Source: Reticulascus tulasneorum (taxonomy: Eukaryota > Ascomycota > Sordariomycetes > Glomerellales > Reticulascaceae). From it: a DNA stretch of 64,000 nucleotides. The notes under the pieces were generated by a model. The model worked only from the letters and a program-made list of their open reading frames with translations. It was not told the DNA's origin and ran no database searches. Both the position numbers and the translations under genes were made by a program. The stretch spans positions 3,224,001-3,288,000 of the forward strand of contig LSAX01000004.1 of assembly GCA_001557505.1 (NCBI GenBank), in the 5' to 3' direction. Below, piece after piece: positions 52,501 through 64,000 of this stretch. Position 1 is the first letter of the stretch, and every line of letters starts with the position of its first letter.

Positions 52501-53684
52501 ATCTGTCCGGGACAGCGATGCCGGATACTGCAAATGTGTGCGTAGGCTTTGTGCCTCGCATCCTCGGACAATGCTCTAACCCAGCCGATTCATCACTGCC
52601 AGCCAGTCATAGGATGATCGAAACCACGATTTTCACCTGTCGAAAAGACATCTACAGTCAATGATGTGTGACAGGTGACTCACGAGAGAATGTAGCGTCA
52701 CCATGAGTCGACATGGTCAAGCCAACTTGGGTTACTGAGGGTGTCGTGTGCTGGTGCCGATCCATAGAAGCCAGCCATCCAGCCAAATGCAACTGGGGCT
52801 ACTGACGGTCTCAAGTCCATGGTAGCTTTGAAGCAGAGGTCGCGGGAAATCAGCTATGGGAAGTCAGGGCTACTGCAGCATCACCTTGCTTCTGGCGATA
52901 GGAAGCGTGATATCTGAACCTTTGGTTATATTCCAACAACGTCGGGCCTTGGACATTCATTAAGTATATTCTGTATCCCGTGCGTCCAAACCCAACTGCT
53001 GTACATTCCTTGCCGAGAGTATGGTATCTCTCCGACGTATCTTTTGCTCTCAGACAATCCAACAACCCCAATATTACTGTGCAGGACTTATAACTTCACC
53101 TCCATGTTCATGAAAGTCCGAACACGATGCTGTAGGCGCCCGACTATCTCTTCCACCAGGCCTTGATGACACAACACACAAGATCTACTGTCTGCAGTCA
53201 GGCACTCGCCGTTTTGGTGTAACCCAGTTTGCCCTGTCGTGGCTGCCAAATGTGTATCCTTGTGATACTTCAATAGCCATTTTTGGCAGAGATGGAAGGC
53301 AGGAGCGGTCAGAAGAGGAAATTGGCTCATCAAGCTCCCTTAAATTCTCGGTTAAGAGAGGTACGGTAGGATAAAGGTAGGTAGGCACGTAGATATCGTG
53401 AGTGCCATTTTCGTTACTTGGTCAAGCCCGCTTGTAGTTTCCCAGCTGATACTAGCTTCCTATCAATCCATCTAGATGTATGGGAGCCTCTGTATCTATT
53501 GATACCAAGTTGACATGCCTTCTATAAAGCCCTGTCTTATCCTCCGCTACTCATGATCACAACCGAAAACTTTTCGCGCACTCCCCAGCACATCATCTAC
53601 CAGAACCCCCTTGAAGTCATTAGCATCTTCCAAGTCTTCGAGTCTCACTTCTACCACCATCCGTTCCAGATAAATACCCACGCA
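46592..53684. other. Seven-kb region without supportable genes
   Basis: It should hold the promoter of the small membrane protein near 46.6-47.5 kb, with CA-rich and purine-rich 5' leader-like sequence. Further on there are many short frames, the longest 222 codons (50178-50846), none with a domain, signal peptide or splice logic. A (CCAT)n run lies at about 49337-49363. I see no transposon remnant, tRNA or AT-rich decay. It could hold long non-coding RNA genes or multi-exon genes that I cannot read. Confidence 0.45.
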
Positions 53685-54297
53685 ATGATCGTTGTTGCTT
53701 TCATCCTCTTGCTCCTGTCGTCTTTCGGCATCGGAAGTCCTGTTGACCTCACCTCTAGCCAGGCCGCTGTTCTGGCACCAGATAATATCTGGACCACCTT
53801 CCGCATGTTCTCCTGGAGCGAGATTGAGAGAACCATCTACTCAAGTGCTTCTATGAGTCCTCTCGGAAAATCTGCTGCTCTTGCTATCCCCAATATCGGA
53901 AACAACTGGGGTTGTACTGATGTACGTTCTCTTGAGAGCTCTCCCATCCCCGCCTATGCTCTAGAATCATTATCTCCTGGAGGCCACTACTGACAATCTC
54001 TAGACGCCAGGCCCAAATCCTTTAGACTGTCCCGTGGTCTTCGGTGTCTTCCACGGCGCCACAATCTCCCCAAACCCCGGCAATATTCGAATCCCGAGCA
54101 AGAAGTGCTACTCGTTCACCGGCGGAACGTGCGAGGCTCTCATATGTGCCCCCAAGGAGAGTGTCGAGTTTCAGTCACTTTTGGCTTCCGCACGCATGAT
54201 GCAGCCATGCCAGACTACCTGCACTGTCAACGGACGTGCTGGTGTCTGGCAGGACGCCAATTCGACCCTATGGGTGGAGGTGCGCAAGGCGATGTAG
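53685..54297 (+). CDS. Small secreted cysteine-containing protein, effector-like
   Basis: Two exons, 53685-53921 and 54004-54297, intron 82 nt (gtacgt ... tgacaat ... ctag). 176 residues to the first stop. A strong signal peptide (MIVVAFILLLLSSFGIGSP) precedes a mature part with seven cysteines (NWGC, LDC, KKC, GTC, LIC, QPC, TTC), mostly in exon 2. Upstream in-frame codons from 53553 also include an ATG, but the signal peptide fixes the choice. Small size, secretion and cysteines are the usual marks of fungal effectors or of secreted defence proteins; no domain recognised. The frame continues past the TAG for 57 codons of protein-like text (see next feature). Confidence 0.75.
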
Positions 54298-54471
54298 AAC
54301 GTCCCCGAGCCCGAATCTGCACCTGCACCGACTTACACTCCCGCCAAGGAAGCACCACCACCAGTAGTTGACGCCCCGGATATGGGCGAAGACGAAGACC
54401 CTGCTGGAGAGAAGGAACAGGGTGACAGTGGATCAGAGGACAAGCCTATCCCTGATACTGGCAGACTATAA
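54298..54471 (+). other. In-frame extension after TAG of the secreted protein gene
   Basis: After TAG at 54295 the same frame stays open to TAA at 54469 and reads Pro/Glu/Asp-rich text such as VPEPESAPAPTYTP and DMGEDEDPAGEKEQ. This looks like a coded disordered tail. Explanations: a CAG-to-TAG nonsense change; an intron from the GTGCGC at 54280 to an AAG about 69 nt downstream, which would keep the frame and remove the stop (the acceptor is weak, but GTGCGC is a donor in the Zn2Cys6 gene of this window); or stop readthrough. Confidence 0.5.
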
Positions 54472-55442
54472 GCGACTGGCTGGTTGCACGATGGAATACA
54501 AATTGTTTACTTTTTGGAACGTTGCTTTGCGCTAAGGAGGCTCCCCTGAAGACCTTGACGAGCCACTGTCAAAAAACTCCACTGAAGATAGAAGACGCTT
54601 TTGCTAGACAGGACAAGCTAGTTACACAATGTCATTGACATGGATGGTAGAAACACAATATGCTAGGCACTGCAGAACTTTCGTGACATGTGACACCGTT
54701 AAAATATGCTGGATCTGGTAAGATTGCGGCCGTGTAACTCGCAACGGCCCTTCTCTAAAACTGTGTGCCTCCACGTTTAAGACACGTTGTGGAAGCTTGT
54801 TAGAACCTCCAGATCGCCCTCAAAGGAGGATGTAACACTGAACGGAGAGACCGCTAAGCTAGTCATCAAGTGTAAACTCAATCTGAGTGCATGGCTAGCT
54901 GATACCCTGGGATTGGGTAGGTAGCATATAAGATTGAGGATTGGATCCTAACCCTTCTCTAACAAGGATAGTACATGCTTATATGGAAAGCTACGGGTCA
55001 AAGTGACGAATCATATTGAAAGTTGTAAACCGAGGCCGGCTACAGGCTATAGATCGAAGCCAAGTAAAGTTGATAGGCTGGCTTGAACAAAGGCTACCGT
55101 TTTCTGCAGAAGTGATGGGCTCTTCGTATGTACATCAACTGGTGTGGTTGAGGTTTCGGTGAACCGGGACGCATTGACCGCAGGATGATCAGTGTCCTCG
55201 TGGAAGCTGTGGTGGGGTTGCGGCATCCCAAATCCACCACAAACCAAACAAACATCCCAGGTGCCCGAAGAATACTCTACTCTCAATTTGCCAGGTTCTG
55301 TCACCAAACGCCTTTATGGAACGATCAGCAGAAGGCAAAATGGTTCGATGCCCGATTTCCTCTTATACTTGCTATGCCCTTCATAAAGAACCCCTCCTTC
55401 CTCGCCCGTCTACTTGGTAGCAAGTAGCTAACAGTCGCGCAG
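54472..55442. other. Intergenic, nothing firm
   Basis: About 970 bp. An open stretch at 55185-55427 ends at a TAG and is in the same frame as the candidate gene downstream; on the minus strand an 86-codon frame (55047-55307) overlaps it. Neither is convincing on its own. Confidence 0.4.
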
Positions 55443-55472
55443 AACAAAGACAGCTCCTATACCTTCATCCAT

Positions 55473-55778
55473 ATGCAGCGGCCGCGCGACACGGACCTGT
55501 TCGAGGATTTCTGCAAGGACAAGCTGCCGGACGATGACATCTACGTGCCGCCGCAGCACCAGCCGATCAACCCGGAAGACGAGGACGACGTGGTGCCCGA
55601 CCAGCACGCGGCGTTTGGGATCCAGAAGGCGACGCAGCGGAGCAAGGAGCCCGCGTGGAAGGACCTGGGGCTGGGGGAGCTCATGAGAAGGGGTCCGTTG
55701 AAGGGGAGTGGGAATGGAGCCGGAAGCGCAGCTGCTGGTGCGAGTGGTGGGAATGGGTATAAGGGTTTGCCGAGGTGA
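55473..55778 (+). CDS. Hypothetical small acidic protein, possibly the 3' exon of a larger gene
   Basis: 101 codons from ATG 55473. The codon third positions are strongly G/C, unlike the flanking DNA, and the text is protein-like: DTDLFEDFCKDKLPDDDIYV, then PPQHQPINPEDEDDVVPDQH, a basic-aromatic WKDLGLGELMRRG and a Gly/Ala-rich end. In frame upstream, NKDSSYTFIH directly after a CAG (55440-55442) suggests that the true exon begins there and the start lies further up, past an in-frame TAG at 55428. I do not recognise the family. Confidence 0.45.
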   Translation: MQRPRDTDLFEDFCKDKLPDDDIYVPPQHQPINPEDEDDVVPDQHAAFGIQKATQRSKEPAWKDLGLGELMRRGPLKGSGNGAGSAAAGASGGNGYKGLPR

Positions 55779-56272
55779 TGCTGCGGAGGTATCGGTGTGA
55801 AGACTGAGGCCTATGACGACATTGGCAGGTGTGGGTTGGAAACGGAGCGTTGTGATACGGACCAGCGACGCATGAGTGAGGGTTTGTCACTTGGAGTTTG
55901 GGAATGGTAGAACTTGTCGTTTTAAGGCGTTGGAGGTCAGGGAAGCGAGTGCCTTGCTGCGTGTCCAATATCCGCAGAGATAGAGCATGGAGGGCAGAAC
56001 ATGATGCTGTCTAATTCAAGATGGCCAGTGAAAGTGGCTGGGTTACTGGGCTATCCGAAGTAGAGAGTCATGGTGTATGTTCCCCAAGGGGATGTGATAC
56101 CCGTGAACGCACGGCAGCATAGAAGGAAGTCTTGTCTCTGCTTGAATACGCAGTTGTAACCAATATCAACAGAACCATCCCAAAATACCCGAAATATCCC
56201 GTACCGCACCCAAACGCCATCCATGCCTGTAACCACCCAGAGTCTATCCCCGAGCATGTCTGCCCCGATTTC
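55779..56272. other. 3' intergenic region
   Basis: About 490 bp between the small acidic protein candidate and the stop of Trs31. No gene seen. Confidence 0.45.
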
Positions 56273-57002
56273 CTAAGTCTTCCCCAGATACCCTTCCCTC
56301 TCCAGAACCTCCCCTTGGAATTTTACCAAGAATACCGTCTTCCCCGGCCACATCTCGCCCCCATCCTCCTTATTCCCCACGCTATGCGCTGTCACTCTGG
56401 CCGGGAAGTTGGCCCCGTCGCACACGCCCTCCACGATCCCCGCCACGAAGGCCGCGCAGTTGAGCTGGCTCATCTCGCGCGGCACGCTGATGTACTGGTT
56501 CACCAGCGGCTCGTTGTCGATGATCATGTATTCGTCAGGGGTCTCGGGGTTGGCGCTCTTCTCCAGCCGGTCGGCCTGCCGGTTGAAGAGATGTTGCCAG
56601 ATGTTCTGCTTGATGAAGTGCAGGAGGGTGATGATCGTCAGGGATCGGAGCTGGGAGCGCGGGGGCTCGCGGTAGAGGAGGAGATCGAGTAGCTTGAGGC
56701 CTATGGAGTGGCCTTGGACGTTTAGGCTGGAGGTACGGGTTAGCTTTGCGGAACGGAGAGATGAGGAGCGGAGGGAGTTGAAGAGGGGCTGGAAGCTACC
56801 GTAGTTCTAGATCTTGGATCCCCTTCACGCGTCGCTGCGCATAGCCCACCATCTCAGAAAACAGGTACGCGAAGCTTGCCTGGCTGAGCTCCGAGGCTTT
56901 CGACCGGTTCAACGGCCTGTGGTAGATTGTCTTGCCATTTGACGGGTAGCGCAGGGCCGATTGGTCCTTGTCAGGTATCTTTGTGGACTGCAGATTCGCC
57001 AT
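56273..57002 (-). CDS. TRS31: TRAPP complex subunit Trs31 (TRAPPC5), Bet3 family
   Basis: Two exons, 56800-57002 and 56273-56726, intron 73 nt; the joint reads RRVKGIQDLELR-LNVQGHSIG. Predicted 218 residues, a normal length for the fungal protein. Family text: ELSQASFAYLFSEMVGYAQR, GLKLLDLLLYRE, FIKQNIWQHLFNRQADRLEK, YMIIDNEPLVNQYISVPREM and LNCAAFVAGIVEGVCDGANF. These form the mixed alpha/beta Bet3-like fold. Trs31 is a core subunit shared by all TRAPP forms and acts as part of the Ypt1/Rab1 exchange and tethering complex at the ER-Golgi boundary. The opposite-strand open frame here is a shadow. Confidence 0.95.
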
Positions 57003-57346
57003 CTTGTCTGGCAGGAGCCTGGGCCGGTGAGCGGAGAGCGGTCGTAGCGGTGTTGAAGCTCTGGGCGGTGCGATGACGTTGGACGTGAAGGTTGCCAGGG
57101 ATTTGTCGATGGGCCTTTATCGGTGAGGTCCTGGTGTAGCCCCGCCAAATTGAACGGGAGCAGGGATCACGGCAACCAACGACTTTAAATTGGGTCGGGG
57201 AACTGGAAAAGAAAGAAGACAAAGGGGGGTTTGAATTATTATAAATCTAGGTCCTATAACTAGAATATAGTCTATGGTGAATAGTAGTTTTATTTAACCT
57301 CCAGTATTGTGCCTGCTGCGCATTCCTAGCCCATTGTCACCACAAC
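57003..57346. promoter_or_regulatory. Trs31 promoter region and Sec14-like gene 3' end
   Basis: 344 bp between the Trs31 start and the stop of the next gene on the same strand; A+T-rich around 57230-57300. No factor site called. Confidence 0.4.
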
Positions 57347-60009
<2,663 letters not shown>

Positions 60010-60981
60010 ATGCCTTTGTCCATGATCCTATTCCAGGCCTCTCTCGTGGTCTTGCTCCTCGCCTCCGGCTTCCAGTTTCAATCCACCACATCGGTTGGTG
60101 GTGCATGTGTGACCCAGGACCAGCCAAACCCCATCCATGAACTCTATCCGAATGACGTGACCGGTGCTCTCAACACCACCTTGGTCGTGGTGCCGATACC
60201 ACTGGCGACAGCCCGCCGAATCATTCCGTCACAGTATGGTATCCTGGAGAAGGCATATCGAACTCTGATGCCGGACTTTCCTGAAGGGATGTACCCGCTG
60301 TTCGTTCAAGCGGGGCACGATCATGATATACGCTACATGGACTATGGGATAGCCGATTTTAATGTGAGTAGTACTCCCAAGTAGAACATAACAGAGCCGA
60401 TCCACTGACTCACTGCAACACAGAGAGCTGGCTTTGAGTTCCCATTCTTGGACTTGCTAGGAGATGGATACTCTTCCTTCCGATGGCATCCCGAACAGAT
60501 GATTGAGGCTGAAAATACCGACGCCGTTGTTGGATCCCGTGCGTATGGGACGACCGTTTACCCATCCAGCTTCACTCCACTTTGCGATGCCTATGCCCCT
60601 TTGCCACAGGGCGGCACATATTTCAACGGCACAAGCTCCGACGAATCGTCATCGAAATACATATCGCTCGAGTTTGATCGGGCGCAGCAGGTCGATGCAT
60701 TTCCTTGGTCGCTAGCATTGTTCAAGAACATCACAAATCAACCAAGCTTCGCCAACGGGTCGACTTGCGATCTGCAGATACGACTATTCAACACCTCCCT
60801 GTCGCAGGGACCTTTCGAGCCTGTTCCTGTGAAGGGGCAGGTAAATTCCAATCTCGGGCCATTTCAAGGCGCGAGTTCCTTCCTGGACGTCTTCGGCTTT
60901 CAACTGAGCACTGCTTTCATCGAGAACAACTATCTCCCATGTGGGATGTTCAAGGGGCATGAGGACACTCCGTTCATCTGA
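60010..60981 (+). CDS. Secreted or membrane-anchored protein of unknown family
   Basis: Two exons, 60010-60363 and 60424-60981, intron 60 nt (gtgagt ... ctgac ... cacag), joining YGIADFN to RAGFEFPFLDLLGDGYSSF. 303 residues from ATG 60010, which gives a signal peptide or anchor (MPLSMILFQASLVVLLLASG); an upstream in-frame ATG at 59866 would add 48 residues of weak coding quality. The mature part has several N-glycosylation sequons (NTT, NGT, NIT, NGS, NTS), four or more cysteines and a block VVVPIPLATARRIIPSQYGI that recalls the start of acetoacetate decarboxylase-like beta barrels; this resemblance is weak and unverified. Catalytic residues could not be assigned. Confidence 0.75.
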
Positions 60982-61571
60982 GCCGCGCCATTCAGAGTCA
61001 TCACATTTAGATTTTCAGACGCCTGTATTATTAGATGACGTGTTGCAAGATACCATATAACGATTTATGACGGGCTCGTCGCATTGAAGCGAAAGGACAT
61101 TCGCTTCCTAGTATTTATTATTTAATAGACACGGCTATATGCCAATACAAACAATAACTTACTCTAACTACACCCGAGACTCACTTAGGTATCACCTGAT
61201 ATACCGCCACATAGAGCAGCCTCGTATCTCCACGGTATTCGAGTCTAAATCGAGATACATGGCCAAGTGCTGCTGTCATTGTTGTGCTGGACTTTGGGAT
61301 TTCCTGGTCGAGCATGCCTTCTGCCGGCCCAAAGTCAGAGCCATGTTTTCTTCTACATCAAGTGGTGATGGGTTTTGGGTCACACTCATGGATTCAGAGT
61401 TCTTCCTCCGCGTGAAGTGCATTCTAATTCTGGACTGGTTGTTTAATGTTACATCAAGATATGGTTATGTGCATCCATTAAATGGAGGCCAGATCTTCTA
61501 TCCTAACTTTGATCTCTGACCATGCCTCGCTAATACTGTGTATAAAGAATATTCATAAGAATTTTCCACAG
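60982..61571. other. Convergent 3' intergenic region
   Basis: About 590 bp. A 126-codon frame at 61139-61519 (+) has no start context or domain and is not called. Confidence 0.45.
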
Positions 61572-62070
61572 CTAGTTGTTCATCACCTCGCTCAGTTCGA
61601 CGAGAACCCTTTTACCGTCTCGCACTTGAATATTTGACAGTGTAAAGGTTGTCGCTTTCGTCTCCACACCAGTAGCCTTGTCAATCCGCGTCCAGTATGA
61701 CATGTGAGCAACAACACCCCCGCCAAGACCATCGGGCGCATCCCATGCGGAGATCTCATCGTTTGACTGAAGAGTCATCAAGTCGTTGGCTCGCACCTGC
61801 TTGCAGACCGCCAAGTATTGGTCAAACGTGGTTGTGTTGTGGTTGACCCTGAGGTGTACGTCAGTAGACAAAAACGAAATGAATACGAGTCTACCCGTGG
61901 CAATGTTTGGGGCATGTGTATAGTACTTACTTGAGGATTAGATCGCGGGATATGTTCTCCTCGAAAGCCTTCATGGCCACCTCGTCGTTGGGCTGGAACC
62001 AGATCGTTGAAATAAGATCGTCTACCCATTTGCCCAAAGGGACAGAGTTGTTTGCTGGAGTGCTAGCCAT
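61572..62070 (-). CDS. NTF2/SnoaL-like small protein
   Basis: Two exons, 61931-62070 and 61572-61848, intron 82 nt (gtaagt ... cctcag), joining SRDLILK to VNHNTTTFDQYL. Predicted 138 residues. The pattern of an N-terminal helical part (WVDDLISTIWFQPNDEVAMK), the central loop, and long strands with VVAHMSYWTRID and TTFTLSNIQVRDGKRVLVEL fits the cone-shaped alpha+beta NTF2-like fold, used by SnoaL-type cyclases, dehydratases and many proteins without known activity. No catalytic residues can be named. It has no signal peptide and is probably cytosolic. Confidence 0.75.
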
Positions 62071-62984
62071 TGCCTCTAAATGCCTGAAAGTTGAGAACGA
62101 GAATCTATGCTTTCGTCCTTGTCTAGAAGTGTATGACAATAAACCAGGATGTGTTTCTCGAAAGCTGTGTCCGAAAGAAACCGTCTTCGTCAGTTTAGTT
62201 GCAATTGGAGGAGTCTTGGTTCGCAATGTGGACAAGACAGATGGCAAGTATGGGGCACTGAAGGAATGGATCATGTTCGAGAAGCGAGATCTTTATATAG
62301 AGATGGGAGGCCTTCCTCAAACCAGCTGCTTAACTACTGTGATGTCAATTATATGTAGCATGCTGATTGATAAATCCGCATGTCCGTCTAAGTCGGGACT
62401 AGATTTGCCCCGCCACGGAAGCAATTAGATTCCGGGCTGACAAAAATTGCCCGATCTTCTCTAGCTTGGATATGCTGATCCCGGACACCGTGCTCGGATG
62501 AATTTGATTTGTGCTGGTAGTCATGGCTTCGATGGTTTACCGGACCTCCAACGAACCAGAGAGCGTTTGCTTACACATGAGGACGGCATGAGCTCAAAAG
62601 GTAGATTCAAGATATGTCTTAGTTATGTACTATTCCGCATCAGGTGGATACGCGCTGGGGCGTCGGGCTCCTGTGTAAGCTAAATGTTGACCGAGCACTC
62701 TCTATAGCCACTGATGTCTTTCCATCTCTACTTCCCAGCCCCGGCAATCTACATTGATCCTATACACAAGTGAACACTCAACAGGCTTAGTCGGCAGACA
62801 GAAATCCAGGAACTTCTCCAGCGGACAGGGTTGGTAATTTCCATGCAGTCGCCGTCTTCGCTGGTATCTCGGTCTATTCAGTCGGCCCCTGTGAACGGAA
62901 GTTGTTCCCGATAGGAGTGGATGAGAATCGTTGGATTATTGCCATCCAGTCATCCGGACGCAGAATATATCCGTTAAGACCCCA
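62071..62984. other. Intergenic, no gene seen
   Basis: About 910 bp with the promoter of the NTF2-like gene and the 3' end of the next gene on the same strand. A 173-codon frame across 61907-62428 (+) is mostly the complement of exon 1 of the NTF2-like gene and is not called. Confidence 0.45.
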
Positions 62985-63797
62985 TTATTGGGCCACATAA
63001 TCATTGTCTACGATACGAACCAGTCTGTTGCAGCGATTAAGGAGTCTCGATTGTTCGTAATGCGTCGGTATGGAAGTTGAGTACCACTGGTTGAGAAGTT
63101 CGAGCTCACCCTCCACATCATCGTTCAGAAGAAAATACTCCGTTGCAATACTCTCCTGCTTCAGCTTCGGAAGCTGACGATACTGCATACCTTCATATTC
63201 TCCATCTCTTACTTCTCGTGCAACTTTCATACTGGCCTCTTCGACCGCGCTGCGGATTTGCATCGAGAGGTTGCGGATCCAAAAGGCTTAGTGCCACCAG
63301 GTGCAAGTAAAGGCGTCATGCTGTTCGAGACCTTTCATCCTGCAGTCCATCAACGCTTGAATGGCCTTATTTGTAAAACCACTGGTGTCAGGGGGGTTGA
63401 ACCACTGCATCATTCTCTTGTCGTAACCCCACTGCATGGTATCTGCGAAGATCGGTGTCTTTCGCATTGTGCATGGTAACAAAAATGAACCTCGGCCCGC
63501 CCTTGCGCCTAAGGGCTGGAATGGATTCTGATAGACCGCTCTTCGAAATAGTTCAACGCGGAAGAACGCCCGCTGGAACAAAGCCTGCCTTTCTATCGCC
63601 ACAATACTGTTATCAGACAATGGTCCAATATTGATGGCTTCTCCAGGCTGATTGAATACGGACGTATCCCAGTTTGGTGGAGTACAGCGGTGGCTGAAAA
63701 GGTTTTCGTCCGCTTTGGCTACGCAGTCTCGGACGAGTACGTGAATGATCTCGGCCAGGTTCAGAAGATCATCGATTTGAGCAAGTTGGCGACACAA
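62985..63797 (-). pseudogene. Hypothetical protein with in-frame stop; 5' end unresolved
   Basis: Two open stretches in the same frame, 63797-63288 and 63287-62985, are separated only by TAA at 63288-63290. The first reads IDDLLNLAEIIHVLVRDCVA and IVAIERQALFQRAFFRVELF, with a basic-aromatic MQWGYDKRMMQWFNPP; the second reads AVEEASMKVAREVRDGEYEG and YEQSRLLNRCNRLVRI. Both look like coded, charged helical protein. A 48-nt intron from 63297 down to 63250 (gtggca ... ccgcag) would keep the frame and remove the stop, so the gene may be intact with a poor donor; or it is a nonsense pseudogene. No ATG is present at the 5' side, where TAA closes the frame before 63797, so an upstream exon, perhaps beyond the window, is needed. 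Family not recognised. Confidence 0.5.
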
Positions 63798-64000
63798 GAG
63801 TTCCGTTTACAGCGGGAGTAGGAATCAGCTTCTCAAACTGTTCACCGGATTAAGACAAACAAACGTTCTATTCGCGATCTGTTACCAAACACATAAGTTT
63901 CCATACTTGAAAATAGAACACACAAAGGCTCTGTTCTATTTTAGTAGTCCTGTCATCGCTATTGATGGATAGAACCACCTACACAATGACCTTGTTCTGC

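Noticed and set aside
56132..56692. 186-codon plus-strand frame
   Set aside because: Complement of the second Trs31 exon, which is clearly coding on the minus strand.

Overview
The window comes from a filamentous ascomycete (Pezizomycotina, probably a Sordariomycete-like fungus). Reasons: genes carry one to three short introns (about 50-130 nt, GT...CTRAC-like...AG), there is a Zn2Cys6 regulator, a HET-domain gene and a mitochondrial homoaconitase of the fungal alpha-aminoadipate lysine pathway, and one 13 kb block has been driven to extreme AT richness by changes typical of repeat-induced point mutation (RIP). All exon boundaries below were read by eye from splice signals, frame and protein continuity; none has transcript support here.

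Layout. 1-29.5 kb is ordinary genic DNA: the end of a secreted Ser/Thr-rich protein gene (-), a full-length ABCC/MRP transporter (-), a 4.8 kb gap, SEC61 alpha (-) divergent from a tRNA isopentenyltransferase (+), homoaconitase (-), a 2.6 kb divergent promoter region, a Zn2Cys6 regulator (+), a 14-TM MFS efflux-type transporter (+), and most of a HET-domain gene (-). 29.5-43.3 kb is a Ty3/gypsy LTR retrotransposon with 225-bp LTRs and a GATGA target-site duplication, heavily mutated, carrying a second Ty3/gypsy element (220-bp LTRs, opposite strand) inside its integrase/chromodomain region. The outer element sits inside the HET gene: the first 37 codons lie at 43.3-43.4 kb and the rest ends at 29.5 kb, and the frame is continuous across the target-site duplication.

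43.4-64 kb returns to normal composition: a single-pass membrane protein (+), a small tail-anchored-like membrane protein (-), about 7 kb without a supportable gene, a small secreted cysteine-containing protein (+) whose frame continues past a TAG stop, a weak small gene candidate, TRAPP subunit Trs31 (-), a Sec14-like CRAL-TRIO protein (-), a secreted/membrane protein of uncertain family (+), an NTF2/SnoaL-like small protein (-), and a hypothetical gene with an in-frame stop running towards the right edge (-).

How genes may work together: SEC61 alpha, Trs31 and the Sec14-like protein serve the secretory pathway but are housekeeping and not clustered as a system. The Zn2Cys6 regulator and MFS transporter are adjacent and co-oriented and may form a regulator/exporter pair (inference). 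The main novelty is the disrupted HET gene with its nested, mutated retroelements. I found no CRISPR array, no rRNA and no convincing tRNA.
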